49,500 nt of DNA from Mesostigma viride. Lineage: Eukaryota > Streptophyta > Mesostigmatophyceae > Mesostigmatales > Mesostigmataceae. Below are positions 10,707 to 23,583 of this stretch, one piece after another (position 1 is the stretch's first letter; each line of letters begins with the position of its first letter). The notes under the pieces are model-generated. The model did no database searches and had not been told where the DNA came from. It saw nothing but the letters and a program-made list of their open reading frames with translations. The DNA is taken from contig RPFO01000072.1 in NCBI GenBank assembly GCA_009746045.1, positions 5,259,514-5,309,013 of the forward strand. Direction: 5' to 3'. Both the position numbers and the translations under genes were made by a program.

Positions 10707-11441
10707 GGGATTTCTTATTCCGGCGCCCAATGGCCTCCAGGACAGGCGCGCCGCGCCAGACTCGCCCGCCTTTGGGCTTTGGGCGTCTTGGAATTTGGCT
10801 TTGGGCGTCTTGGAAGTTGGCTTTGGGCGTTTGCTCTTTTGGCAGATGCTACACTACACTGGTACTACGTAAAAAAGCACAGACTGGTGCGGCGTAACAT
10901 TTTTAAACTTGGTAAAATTACCGCCGCACAGCCAGCCAGAACTGGACAAGGTGATGGCCGCAAGTAGTCGTTGCTGGGCTATCGTATTTGTAGCATGGGG
11001 CGTTTCACCGAGTCTACGGTTAGCATGATGGGGAGGATTCCTAACCTTCATTATGTGGGTTAAGTAGGGGTGCTCATAGTGGCCGGTTTCCCTCGCTTCC
11101 TTGTAAACCAGGCTCTGCGTCAAGATCACAGACGACCGGGTAAGTAGTTGTTCCAGTCTGTTCTAGTTTGTATGACGCCTGCTATTAGGCGTTCTTGTTA
11201 TTGTCGTTCATCATCGCCGTGACCGTCGTGGCCAGCAGCGTGCTTTTTTTACATACCGGATGGTGTCGACTTGTTTATTGATAGCGCATTGGTGAATATC
11301 GCTGCATGGAGGAATATCGGCTACAACCCGCGGGAAAGTGCTGGCTCCAATGTTCTTTTTGTATGCAGGATGACGGCACTGCCAAGCCGGAGACGAATAT
11401 GACGCTCGTTATAATGCCAGTCATTCAGACCGACTGCGCGA
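10707..11441 (+). repeat. Left inverted arm of M
   Basis: The mirror copy is 15911-17142. An identical 91-codon frame occurs in both arms (minus 11129-10854, plus 16720-16995). It shows no recognisable domain and may be only a shared open stretch. This arm is the 'empty site' for the small element at 16059-16551. Confidence 0.8.
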
Positions 11442-13665
11442 CTGGTTGTGGGATACACGTTCCTGGTTGTGGGATGTGTTCCTTGTTGTGGGATACTTGT
11501 TCATGGTTGTGGAATGCACGTTCCTGGTTGTAGGATACTTGTTCCTGGTTGTGGGATAGCAGTTCTTGGTTGTGGGATGTGTTCCTGGTTGTGGGATGCA
11601 CGTTCCATGTGTTGCTGGTTGTGGGATGCTTGTTCCTGGTTGTGGGATAGCAGTTCTTGGTTGTGGGATGTGTTCCTGGTTGTGGGATGCACGTTCCATG
11701 TGTTGCTGGTTGTGGGATGCTTGTTCCTGGTTGTGGGATAGCAGTTCTTGGTTGTGGGATGTGTTCCTGGTTGTGGGATGCACGTTCCATGTGTTGCTGG
11801 TTGTGGGATACTTGACGCTATTGGCGAGAACCCGGTCCACGGTAGCAGAAAGGTACCTTTTGGCGAATTAATTATTTTTTTGCCCAAAATGTATCGGATT
11901 CCGACCGATTTCGACCCCAATCTTCCATTTTGGACCAAGGTTCGGCTTTTTCATGGCAGATCCTGACTCCCCTCACCGAGATCTATCGATTGCGCTACTT
12001 AAACTTGAGATCAGACCACCCTACCTCGTACTTGCCATACTCGACTTTGGCTTACTTGGCGTAAGAGAATGACGTCAGAGCCATTTTTGCCAGTCTCGTA
12101 ACAAGTCTATCACCTGGTCGGAAAAGGACTTTCAACTACCCGAGGGCAGATTTGGAGTTCCCTTGGAGAGATCTGTCGATTGCGCTAGTCAAATTTAATT
12201 TTGGGGTCGATCTCCGAGGCCCAGTTTCCTTGCGTGGACCGGGTTCTCGCCAATAGCGTCACTTGTTCCTGGTTGTGGGATACTTGTTCTTGGTTGTGGG
12301 ATAGTCGTTCCTGGTTGTGGGATACTTGTTCCTGGTTGTGGGATACACGTTCCTGGTTGTGGGATACTTGTTCCTGGTTGTAGGATACTTGTTCTTGGTT
12401 GTGGGATACTTGTTCCTGGTTGTGGGAAACACGTTCCTGGTTGTGGGATACTTGTTCCTGGTTGTGGGAAACACGTTCCTGGTTGTGGGATACTTGTTGG
12501 ACTGGTTGTGGGATAGTCGTTCCTGGTTGTGGGAAACACGTTCCTGGTTGTGGGAAACACGTTCCTGGTTGTGGGATACTTGTTCCTGGTTGTGGGATAC
12601 TTGTTCCTGGTTGTGGGAAACACGTTCCTGGTTGTGGGAAACACGTTGAATCCTGGAGTGTGGGAAACACGTTCCTGGTTGTGGGAAACTTGTTCCTGGT
12701 TGTGGGATACTTGTTCCTGGTTGTGGGATACTTGTTCCTGGTTGTGGGAAACACGTTCCTGGTTGTGGGAAACACGTTCCTGGTTGTGGGAAACACGTTC
12801 CTGGTTGTGGGATACTTGTTCCTGGTTGTGGGATACTTGTTCCTGGTCGTGGGAAACACGTTCCTGGTTGTGGGATACTTGTTCCTGGTTGTGGGAAACA
12901 CGTTCCTGGTTGTGGGAAACACGTTCCTGGTTGTGGGAAACACGTTCCTGGTTGTGGGATACTTGTTCCTGGTTGTGGGATACTTGTTCCTGGTTGTGGG
13001 AAACACGTTCCTGGTTGTGGGAAACACGTTCCTGGTTGTGGGAAACACGTTCCTGGTTGTGGGAAACACGTTCCTGGTTGTGGGAAACACGTTCCTGGTT
13101 GTGGGATACTTGTTCCTGGTTGTGGGATACTTGTTCCTGGTTGTGGGAAACACGTTCCTGGTTGTGGGAAACACGTTCCTGGTTGTGGGAAACACGTTCC
13201 TGGTTGTGGGATACTTGTTCCTGGTTGTGGGATACTTGTTCCTGGTCGTGGGAAACACGTTCCTGGTTGTGGGATACTTGTTCCTGGTTGTGGGAAACAC
13301 GTTCCTGGTTGTGGGATACTTGTTCCTGGTTGTGGGAAACACGTTCCTGGTTGTGGGATACTTGTTCCTGGTTGTGGGATAGTCGTTCCTGGTTGTGGGA
13401 TCTACTTGTTCCTGGTTGTGGGAAACACGTTCCTGGTTGTGGGATACTTGTTCCTGGTTGTGGGATACTTGTTCCTGGTTGTGGGATACTTGTTCCTGGT
13501 TGTGGGATACTTGTTCCTGGTTGTGGGAAACACGTTCCTGGTTGTGGGAAACACGTTCCTGGTCGTGGGATAGTCGTTCCTGGTTGTGGGATACACGTTC
13601 CTGGTTGTGGGAAACACGTTCCTGGTTGTGGGATAGTCGAGCCTAGTTGTGGGATGTGTTCCTGG
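11442..13665 (+). repeat. 21-bp minisatellite, left array of M (interrupted)
   Basis: The unit is gttcctggttgtgggatact+t, with a second common form in which gatactt is replaced by gaaacac. The array is split by the element at 11814-12260. The two unit types alternate in a long non-random order. A rarer tggtcgtggg variant occurs at 12841 and 13240, exactly 399 bp (19 units) apart, inside matching unit contexts. Stop-free 21-mers give long artefactual frames such as WDTCSWL repeats. Confidence 0.92.
11814..12260. mobile_element. Small non-autonomous inverted-repeat element in the 21-bp array
   Basis: It is 447 bp with ends gacgctattggcgagaaccc and its complement (27-28 bp match), flanked by actt (11810-11813 and 12261-12264). 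Deleting it restores a perfect repeat unit, gggatacttgttcctgg. A 2-bp duplication with slightly longer ends is equally compatible. No coding sequence is present. Confidence 0.75.
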
Positions 13666-14340
13666 TCCAAATATAAAGGGGCACGGGAATTAGCGATAGC
13701 AGAGGGGGCTCGGGAATAACGTTAGCAGAGGGGCAAGGGCACTAACGTTAGCAGAGGGGGTTGACACTATACGTACCAACTTGATTATTTGGGTTGTTAT
13801 GCCCTTTCATACGGCTTCACGATGCATGGCTTTACATTTCCCTTCCTTATTTAAGTGAATGACATGGGGAGACATGCTGTAGGACTTGGCGCACTTTGCC
13901 TGAGCAAGGTGTGACAATTAATTCACCGCTATAAATGTGAATGGACCAAGTTCGTCGAAACGGGGAAATAACGTTACTTGATACTAGATTTAGGGAGGTC
14001 CTGTGTTCGTAACTTGCTGGTAGCTACTGTGGTTTCTCATTTTCGGTGTTGTCCGTGGAATCTCATATTTGGGCAGCTAGCCCCATGCACGTTGAGCGCT
14101 TACTGACAACAATACAAGATTTAGACGCGTAGGGGGGCAAGAATCAATTGTGCGTCGGCACGGTAGCTTGCATCATTCACGATTTGTGCGTTTTAATCGA
14201 AGGGCATCTACTTAGTTTGGCAGAGCAACGGGGGTTGTTTAGTTAGTAGTTAGTTAGTACTTACTTAGTTAAAATAGTTAGTCAGTTAGTTAGCTAGTGA
14301 GCTAGTTAGAACTTGATAGGTAGGTCAGGTAGGTAGGTAA
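13666..14340. other. Unique core of M
   Basis: No gene recognised. Features are three gttagcagagggg-like repeats (13690-13760) and a ttagttagtta-rich run at 14236-14335 that grades into TTAAT repeats. Confidence 0.4.
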
Positions 14341-14690
14341 TTAATTAATTAATTAATTTGACTCGTGCTCCCGTTGGGGAGTCACGGAGCCCGAACTGCC
14401 TTTCATCCCTTTGTTTGCACAACAGGAAGGAAGGTCAGAGACCCCCTTTCTCCTTCATGCTAGAGGCATGCCACAGCTGCGTGACTCCCAAACGGGAGCA
14501 CGAGTCTAATTAATTAATTAATTAATGCCACAGCTGCAATCGGACACGCTAAACGATCCTGCAAGATCTGTGGGTGCAATGAGACCCATGTGAGCTTATC
14601 ATAACAAGGAGCGTGGGCAAGTAATGTGAGCATAGCCAAGACGTAGCATCATTGGATGTACAAGGAAATATTTAATAGCTCTATCTTGAT
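14341..14690 (-). mobile_element. Retroposon-like repeat R1 with hairpin end and TTAAT tail
   Basis: On the minus strand the sequence ends in a hairpin (14365-14385: gtgctcccgttggggagtca+c) followed by an AATTAATT tail, as in a non-LTR retroposon 3' end. The body, containing gcacaacagga, gacccc, ctccttcatgc, catgccacagctgc and ggagcgtgggcaagtaat, recurs at 35389-35640. No coding capacity was seen. The 5' boundary is uncertain. Confidence 0.55.
14481..14524 (+). mobile_element. 44-bp insertion made only of the hairpin plus TTAAT tail
   Basis: The insert gtgactcccaaacgggagca... followed by a taattaatta tail is flanked by a perfect 13-bp direct duplication atgccacagctgc (14468-14480 and 14525-14537). 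It interrupts R1, whose relative at 35389 lacks it. It looks like an extremely 5'-truncated retroposition event retaining just the 3' hairpin and tail. Confidence 0.75.
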
Positions 14691-14744
14691 GTGCGTGTTG
14701 GAATAACTGCATGGAGGAATAACGGCGAACATGTGAAGGAACAA

Positions 14745-15910
14745 GTATCCCACAACCAGAAACGTGCATCCCACAACCAGGAACGAGTATCCCACAACCA
14801 GGAACGTGTTTCCCACAACCAGGAACAAGTATCCCACAACCAGGAACAAGTATCCCACAACCAGGAACAGGCATCCCACAACCAGGAACGTGTATCCCAC
14901 ATCCAGGAACGTGTTTCCCACAACCAGGAACAAGTATCCCACAACCAGGAACAAGTATCCCACAACCAAGAACGTGTATCCCACAACCAGGAACGACTAT
15001 CCCACAACCAGGAACAAGTATCCCACAACCAGGAACAAGTATCCCACAACCAGGAACAAGTATCCCACAACCAGGAACAAGTATCCCAAAACCATGAACG
15101 TGTTTCCCACAACCAGGAACAAGTATCCCACAACCAGGAACGTGTTTCCCACAACCAGGAACGTGTTTCCCACAACCAGGAACGTGTTTCCCACAACCAG
15201 GAACAAGTATCCCACAACTAGGAACAAGTATCCCACAACCAGGAACAAGTATCCCACAACCAGGAACAAGTATCCCACAACCAGGAACGTGTTTTCCACA
15301 ACCAGGAACGACTATCCCACAACCAGGAACGTGTTTCCCACAACCAGGAACGTGTTTCCCACAACCAGGAACGTGTTTCCCACAACCAGGAACGTGTTTC
15401 CCACAACCAGGAACGTGTTTCCCACAACCAGGAACGTGTATCCCACAACCAGGAACGTGTTTCCCACAACCAGGATTGTGTTTCCCACAACCAGGAACAA
15501 GTATCCCACAACCAGGAACAAGTATCCTACAACCAGGAACAAGTATCCCACAACCAGGAACGTGTTTCCCACAACCAGGAACGTGTATCCCACAACCAGG
15601 AACGTGTATCCCACAACCAGGAACGTGCATCCCACAACCAGGAACACATCCCACAACCAAGATTACTGCTATCCCACAGCTAGGAACAAGTATCCTACAA
15701 CCAGGAACGTGCATTCCACAACCATGAACAAGTATCCCACAACAAGGAACACATCCCACAACCAGAAACAAGTATCCTACAACAAGGAACGTGTTTCCCA
15801 CAACCAGGAACAAGTATCCCACAACCAGGAACAAGTATCCCACAACCAGGAACAAGTATCCCACAACAAGGAACACATCCCACAACCAGGAACGTGTATC
15901 CCACAACCAG
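14745..15910 (-). repeat. 21-bp minisatellite, right array of M
   Basis: This is the same 21-bp unit family as 11442-13665 but in the opposite orientation (caaccaggaacaagtatccc), with both unit types. Its outermost units match those of the left array, including the irregular ttccttgttg and ggaatgcacg units. The two arrays therefore descend from one inverted duplication and then changed separately. Confidence 0.9.
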
Positions 15911-17142
15911 TCGCGCAGTCGGTCTGAATGACTGGCATTATAACGAGCGTTATATTCGTCTCCGGCTTGGCAGTGCCGTCATCCTGCATACAAAAAGAAC
16001 ATTGGAGCCAGCACTTTCCCGCGGGTTGTAGCCGATATTCCTCCATGCAGCGATATTCGGCCGGGCCCACTTCAAATGTTCCGAAAAGTGTGACACTTTT
16101 GGTCGTTTTTTTGACTTTTTCGACGATCGTCACTCTGCAGAGTGATTCGTCGTGCGAAATCGTGCGAAATTGTGCGAAATTTGCTGAAATCGTGTGAAAT
16201 TTGCTGAAATCGTGCGAATTTGTGCGAAATTTGCTGAAATTGTGCGAAATTTCATGTGAAAAATGTCGACGGTAAAAAATTTTGATGTGCACAACGTGTG
16301 TGAATTCATGCGAAATTTTGTCAAACGTCACTCCCCAAAACGACCCTTGGTTGAAATCCATGCGAAATTGTGCGAAATCATGCAAAATTGTGCGAAATCG
16401 TGCGAAATCGTGCGAAAATGTGTGAAAATTTTGCGAAAATCACGCGAAAATCACGCGAACTCGTGCGAAATTTTATTTTTTTTTTGCAAAAAACGACCAA
16501 AAGTGTCACACACTTGGCTTGGACGGCGGAACATTTGAAGTGGGCCCGGCCATTCACCAATGCGCTATCAATAAACAAGTCCACACCATCCGGTATGTAA
16601 AAAAAGCACGCTGCTGGCCACGACGGTCACGGCGATGATGAACGACAATAACAAGAACGCCTAATAGCAGGCGTCATACAAACTAGAACAGACTGGAACA
16701 ACTACTTACCCGGTCGTCTGTGATCTTGACGCAGAGCCTGGTTTACAAGGAAGCGAGGGAAACCGGCCACTATGAGCACCCCTACTTAACCCACATAATG
16801 AAGGTTAGGAATCCTCCCCATCATGCTAACCGTAGACTCGGTGAAACGCCCCATGCTACAAATACGATAGCCCAGCAACGACTACTTGCGGCCATCACCT
16901 TGTCCAGTTCTGGCTGGCTGTGCGGCGGTAATTTTACCAAGTTTAAAAATGTTACGCCGCACCAGTCTGTGCTTTTTTACGTAGTACCAGTGTAGTGTAG
17001 CATCTGCCAAAAGAGCAAACGCCCAAAGCCAACTTCCAAGACGCCCAAAGCCAAATTCCAAGACGCCCAAAGCCCAAAGGCGGGCGAGTCTGGCGCGGCG
17101 CGCCTGTCCTGGAGGCCATTGGGCGCCGGAATAAGAAATCCC
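15911..17142 (-). repeat. Right inverted arm of M (interrupted)
   Basis: This is the complement of 10707-11441, interrupted by the element at 16059-16551. Without it the arm is exactly as long as the left one. Confidence 0.8.
16059..16551. mobile_element. 493-bp non-autonomous inverted-repeat element in M arm
   Basis: The ends are ggccgggcccacttcaaatg (25-bp perfect inverted repeat), with further imperfect inverted similarity inward around gtgtgacacttttggtcg. It is flanked by attc (16055-16058 and 16552-16555). The uninterrupted site is seen in the left arm of M at gcattggtgaatatcgctgc. The inside is a run of tgcgaaat-type repeats with no gene. Confidence 0.85.
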
Positions 17143-17151
17143 GTACTACAA

Positions 17152-17805
17152 TCATGTCGCTATGTCGTTCTGAATTGCAGTACGCATGTCACTTATCAGA
17201 ATTTCACTTTGATTTCACTTATCATTTCGGTCAACCTAACCCCTAACACCCATTTACCCGGGGGAAAAAAAAAATGAATGGCGTTTGCAGCAGGGCTCAT
17301 GCAAGACAAGTTCCTATTTCATAAAAAATTTCATTATTAAATGCAGGATTATATGTCGTGCACAAAAATCCAACACCTTCACAGAAAATAGCATATCAAG
17401 TCTTCTGACGACAATATCAAGTCAATATCAAATTCGTGGCTTCTCTTCGTGGCTTGAAATACTGTTTCCATGCGGTGCTTAAGACAGCTCCGGGGATGTC
17501 GGCACCGCACGGAAGCTCCATCCGGGAGCAAGTGCGCCGGGGGAAGATGTTGTACATCCAGAGCTCGATATGTGCGGGAAGGGCTCCGTCGTGTTGGAAA
17601 CCGAGGTGTCTGCACAGAATTCCGCGCGCAGGCAGCTTGTGCCTTTACGGGGGAAGACCTGCGACACAAAAACCGTGTCCGGACAATGCAATACGGAGAA
17701 ATGGCAACGGCAGATGGAGTCGGCTAAGGCCGCTTGTAAGGAAAGTGATTTTCAATGCACGAATAAATGTATAATGCATGCTACATCGCCATCGCTTGGG
17801 CGGTG
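17152..17805 (+). other. No firm gene; weak coding-like segment
   Basis: After an A10 run (17265-17274) a plus frame at 17570-17806 reads MCGKGSVVLETEVSAQNSAR and continues with several Cys residues (GKTCDTKTVSGQCN). It might be an exon remnant, but no domain is recognisable. The remainder is AT-rich. Confidence 0.25.
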
Positions 17806-17817
17806 AAAAGACAAGGA

Positions 17818-18045
17818 CCAACCACATGCCCCCACCTACCCTTCGTGCATCCCGCCCTTGACGAGGCACAACCATGTGCCCCCACCTACCCTTTGTGCGT
17901 CCCTCCCTTGACAAGAAACAAGCACGTGCACCTATCTAACCTTTGTGCATCCCTTCCTTGGCAAGGAACAAGCACACCCACCCACCTACTCCACATGCGT
18001 CCCTCCCTTGACAAGGAACAAGCACGATCACCCAGCTACCCACTA
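17818..18045. repeat. About 49-bp tandem repeat, four diverged copies
   Basis: The unit has cccacctaccctttgtgc(g/a)tccctcccttgacaagga+acaagcac. Copies begin near 17822, 17876, 17928 and 17977. Confidence 0.7.
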
Positions 18046-18284
18046 GCACGGCAGCAAGGCAGACCTTACAATGGCAAGTGAAGTTTATCGGTAGAAACTG
18101 TTAGACAACTAGCAAACGAGCCAGCCGGTGAAGAGCAGGCACGTATGCAAGGAATTTGTCGTTGCCTATGTCTACGCTTGTGTTTGTCACTGCAGTTGAA
18201 ATCTGCATTTGCATCAGCAGGCCCGATCGAACCCCATGTCGCCACCCGCATTTCCACTTATACTTCACGGCCCCTTATTCTTCT

Positions 18285-18665
18285 CTTGTGCCTGCCTTTG
18301 CCCTAACTGTTACCCTAGCATCTGCCCTTGCCCCTATCCTTTGATCCCCAGTGTTTGCCGTTGCCCTCATCCTTCCCCTAGTGCCTGCCCTTGTCTTCAT
18401 CTTTTCCCTTGTGCCTGCCCTTGCCCTTGTCCGTTCCCTCGTGCTTGACTTGTCCTAATCTCTTTCCCTTGCGCCTGCCCTTGCCCTTATCCGCTTCCCT
18501 TGTGCCTGCCCCTGCCCTTGTCATTTCCCTTGAGCCTGCCCTTTTGGCAAGCACAAGTGCCTTTGTCCTTTCCTTGGCCTTGTGCTTGCTCTTCCAGTTT
18601 CCCTTTCCTTTGCTCGTGCGGTTGCCTTTGCTCTTACCTGGGTGCTTGCCCTTGCCGTTTGCAAG
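18285..18665. repeat. Pyrimidine-rich degenerate repeat
   Basis: Repeats of cttgcc, cctgccc and ctttccctt on the plus strand, without a strict period. Long open frames in both strands here follow from composition. Confidence 0.6.
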
Positions 18666-18679
18666 CTGCATTATTGTCT

Positions 18680-19389
18680 TAGCAAGCTAGCAAGTGCAAA
18701 CTGGCACTGAGCCAGAAATGCAAGCAAAGCAGCCAGTGTAATAAGGATGGACGGGAACAGTAGAAAGCTAGAGGTGGCAACGGTGCTAGAGCTCATGGCA
18801 ACAAGGTGGTCCCATTCTTGCTGCATTGGGTGCGTTGCGTGGGTGGGATATTGCGATAGGGGGACATTCTTGCCTTGGTTGTGTTTTCACATGCATCCGG
18901 TGCTTGAATTTATGCGTGCAAGGGTGGCTGGTATCCAACCAACAGCCCAAGAGGAAAAAGAGTGCTTAGAAAGCAAAATGACTTTATGTTGGTAATAGCA
19001 GTGGTGGCGGCAGCAAAAACTGTTGTTGTAGATGCAAGCTACAACACTGCTGATGGTTTCTCACACTAATGTGGATAATGATAATGCATGCCACTTAACG
19101 GGACCATATAAACCACAACAAGAATAATCGTGAGAGCAAAAGAAAGAGGAGTACAAAACGGCCGGCTTACCTAGCTACAGCAAAAAAATTGCATGAAAAA
19201 CAAGATAACTCACCTTTGTCGCAGCAGTGACCATATCAGACAGCTCACAAAAACTTGTTGATCCTTGAAACTTCCTGCTTGAAGGCAGCCACCAACGGTC
19301 TGGATTTTTCACCCCAGTCCTTCTCAACAGCCAAGGGAAAGGGAAAGAGAGAGGAGGGGTGCGGGAGGGACAAGAGAGCGGGGGGTGGG

Positions 19390-19394
<5 letters not shown>
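18680..19394. other. No gene recognised
   Basis: AT/GC-balanced unique sequence with only short frames and no structure I can name. Confidence 0.4.
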
Positions 19395-20744
<1,350 letters not shown>

Positions 20745-21192
20745 GATACACAACTACCGTACAAGTGATACACAATTGCAGCCAGGACAACAGCGGGTCG
20801 CTGCGTACCTGCCGTGGGAAGGAGGGGCGTGATACACAAATACCGTACAAGTGATACACAAATACCGTACAAGTGATACACAATTGCAGCCAGGACAACA
20901 GCGGGTCGCTGCGTACCTGCCGTGGGAAGGAGGGGGTGATACACAAATACCGTACAAGTGATACACAAATACCGTACAAGTGATACACAAATACCGTACA
21001 AGTGATACACAATTGCAGCCAGGACAACAGCGGGTCGCTGCGTACCTGCCGCGGGAAGGAGGGGGGTGATACACAAATACCGTACAAGTGATACACAAAT
21101 ACCGTACAAGTGATACACAATTGCAGCCAGGACAACAGCGGGTCGCTGCGTACCTGCCGTGGGAAGGAGGGGGGTGATACACAAATACCGTA
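20745..21192. repeat. Compound tandem repeat, interrupted by element Z
   Basis: Four long units (ttgcagccaggacaacagcg...cctgccgtgggaagga) are each separated by one to three 22-bp subunits gtgatacacaaataccgtac+aa. The array resumes at 33592-33690 with a fifth long unit, showing that Z landed inside it. Confidence 0.88.
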
Positions 21193-21573
21193 AGGTAATC
21201 CACCCGGCTAAGGGCCACACCCGCTAAGGGCCACCCCTGGACCCCCCCCCCCCCCCCCCCCCAGCATTTTGCGCAATTTGGTTTGAAATGACCAGAATAT
21301 TTAACAACAAGGGAAGGGCCAGCGGTTGCCTCCAGGCCATGCCGTAATTCCAGCTGCTTGTTGTCGGTCGTTGCTTCGTATGTATCCAGTCGGTACTTGC
21401 ATCGTATGGATTGAGCAACGATCGTTGCACAAGGTTACGTGCTCCGCATAGAGCTCGACAGACGACAAGCAGCTTGTTCACTGTTCCATATGAACCGGCG
21501 TTCATTCCCTATGACGACCATAAGCCGTCGAGTCGTGACAACGGATGTCACCCTGAAGGGGTTGGCGTATTAT

Positions 21574-21692
21574 CAAGGAGACAACCAGCGCAGGTCAGAA
21601 ATCGGGAGAATCCGGACCATGGTAGCTCGAGCCTGCCGTTATCTTGTCCGCGTGTTCGTGGCTTGCGTGTAGAGCGACTAGATGACCTAGAC
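21574..21692 (-). mobile_element. SINE-like repeat, copy A
   Basis: It begins caaggagacaaccagcgcag and is flanked by the 10-bp direct duplication ggcgtattat (21564-21573, 21693-21702). Compared with copies B and C it lacks an internal segment of about 70 bp. Orientation is inferred: the fixed end (left) would be the 3' end. Confidence 0.7.
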
Positions 21693-21997
21693 GGCGTATT
21701 ATGATAGTAATGATCACGGGTGCCAATAGAGGTTGCTGCTGGCTGGTCCGAGTTGGAGCTAGAAAACCCTCGCGACAAAAATGTTATCGCTGTTTCGGTA
21801 AACGGCGACAAAGCGGAATTACGGAAGTTTGCTGGACAGTGCTTTCTTTTCCCGTTGCGTCACTGAAAAGGTAAACGGTCTTGCGATGTCAAAACAGCAG
21901 CAAGTAGCAGTCGCTGTGTTTAATTGCAATGTGGTAGTTTGATTTAACACATATACTGCCTGAAGCTTTTCAAGGCTTGCTGGGATGTTGCCCATAT

Positions 21998-22172
21998 CAA
22001 GGAGACAACCAGCGCAGGCCAGAAATCGGGAGAATCCGGACCATGGTAGCTCGAGCCTGCCGTTATCTTGTCCGCGTGTTCGAGTCGTTCAGGATGATGA
22101 AGATGAATGGTGATGGAAATGTGTATCCTTGTGCATTGAAATTATGGCTGGCTTACGTGTAGAGCGACTAGA
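21998..22172 (-). mobile_element. SINE-like repeat, copy B
   Basis: It has the same left end as copy A, is 175 bp long, and is flanked by tgcccatat (21989-21997, 22173-22181). The right end stops about 15 bp before that of copy A. Confidence 0.7.
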
Positions 22173-22181
22173 TGCCCATAT

Positions 22182-22906
22182 GTTTCTAACGCTATAACTC
22201 TTGTCCAAGTGATGAAGACTGGCTTGGAAACTTGAGCTCGTCATGTTTACATTGTTATTGTGTTACAATACGTGCCTCTTTTCAGAATATGTTTCATATG
22301 TAATGCGAGGCTTCAGCATCATGGTTTAGCACCGTGGTGGCAGCCAAGCCTCTAATGACAATCTTGGACCTCACCTTGGCCTACGCAAATATTTGCTTCT
22401 TGTTTCACTCTTTGGACTGAGCTAGCTTTACACCTGCTATTTGGCCTGCACCATCGTCCCTGGCTGCCAGTTACATTTTGTGCCCCCCCCCCTGGCAGGC
22501 TGCAGGGTCTAGGATAACGAGGGTGTAACGTAGACATGTTGTGGGCACCCTCAGTGCATTTTCAGGACCAGCCATGACCTGGCCATGCCTTCTTTCTTAG
22601 CACATTGAACATGACTTGGTCAGAGTGCTTTTTGGTCACTCGTGTAACGACCCCCCTACATTCATAAATCGTAAACAATTATATAATGAGCATATTTCAT
22701 GGAAGTAAAGCATTTCAACTCTTGAGCATATCATAAAAGTTAATGGTTCCATACCGTACCCATGGATGTGTTGACGTGTGTGAGTTATTACAAATGGTAT
22801 CCATCTTTAAAATGTCCTCATTTGAGGACATTTTCTTGCAGTGATTAGACATCAAGGTTCTAGATACTTTGCCCTTGCACTTGCCCTTGCCCACACTCAA
22901 TCCTGG
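22182..22906. other. No gene recognised (Z interior)
   Basis: AT-rich unique sequence. A perfect inverted repeat, atgtcctcatttgaggacat (22813-22832), is the only structure noted. Confidence 0.4.
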
Positions 22907-22907
22907 T

Positions 22908-23159
22908 CACACGCACACGCACACGCACACGCACACGCACACGCACACGCACACGCACACGCACACGCACACGCACACGCACACGCACACGCACACGCAC
23001 ACGCACACGCACACGCACACGCACACGCACACGCACACGCACACGCACACGCACACGCACACGCACACGCACACGCACACGCACACGCACACGCACACGC
23101 ACACGCACACGCACACGCACACGCACACGCACACGCACACGCACACGCACACGCACACG
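22908..23159. repeat. (CACACG)n hexanucleotide microsatellite
   Basis: About 42 perfect copies, giving open frames of alternating dipeptides in every reading frame. These are not genes. Confidence 0.97.
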
Positions 23160-23336
23160 ACCACGACCATGGAAGTAACTAATGTCTAACTAAATTAGTT
23201 GTTTCACAACTACAATAGAATAGTTGTCGATCTCACTTCATATGTCTTAATGGATCTATGATTCCATGTTGTTGCTTGATATGGCAAGTAACACAACAAT
23301 CGAACACTTTTGACACACCCACACACCTTGGCACAA

Positions 23337-23583
23337 TTCAGGGTGGCCCTATGTGGTCGCTTGATGTGCCATAATAAGTTAGACTAGTTCACGGCAAATC
23401 ACGGCTCATCAATCACACAACCGACCATGCCAAGACTTTATATTGAAAACTTGAATACGATTCAGGGTGGCCCTATGTGGTCGCTTGATGTGCCATAATA
23501 AGTTAGACTACTTCATGGCAAATCACGGCTCATCAATCACACAACCATGCAAAGACTTAATCGAAAACTTGAACACAATTCAG
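23337..23583. repeat. Tandem duplication of about 125 bp
   Basis: The segment from attcagggtggccctatgtg to cttgaa(t/c)ac is present twice in a row (about 23337-23460 and 23461-23580) with a few substitutions and small indels. A partial third start follows. Confidence 0.8.

Larger units (their letters stand above)
10707..17142. mobile_element. Element M: long-inverted-arm (MULE/foldback-type) element with a minisatellite core
   Basis: A 9-bp direct duplication gtactacaa (10698-10706 and 17143-17151) flanks inverted arms starting gggatttcttattccggcgc. The left arm is 735 bp (10707-11441). The right arm is 735 bp (15911-17142) after subtracting the 493-bp nested element and its 4-bp duplication. 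Long inverted repeats with 9-bp duplications are typical of Mutator-like elements. The core has no transposase; it is mostly 21-bp tandem repeats in opposite orientation in the two halves plus about 1 kb of unique DNA. It is therefore presumably non-autonomous. Arm identity is very high, with one difference noticed at gaatat(g/a)acg. Confidence 0.82.

Noticed and set aside
12185-13719. Long frames such as CSWLWDT, FLVVGY and NKYPTTR repeats in the 21-bp arrays
   Set aside because: A 21-bp unit keeps every stop-free frame open. Periodic Trp/Cys peptides in both strands are artefacts.
14745-15910. Regular direct repeats that could be mistaken for a CRISPR array
   Set aside because: Units abut without unique spacers, and the context is eukaryotic transposons.
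22840-23190. His/Ala, Thr/His and Val/Arg dipeptide frames
   Set aside because: Translation of the CACACG microsatellite.
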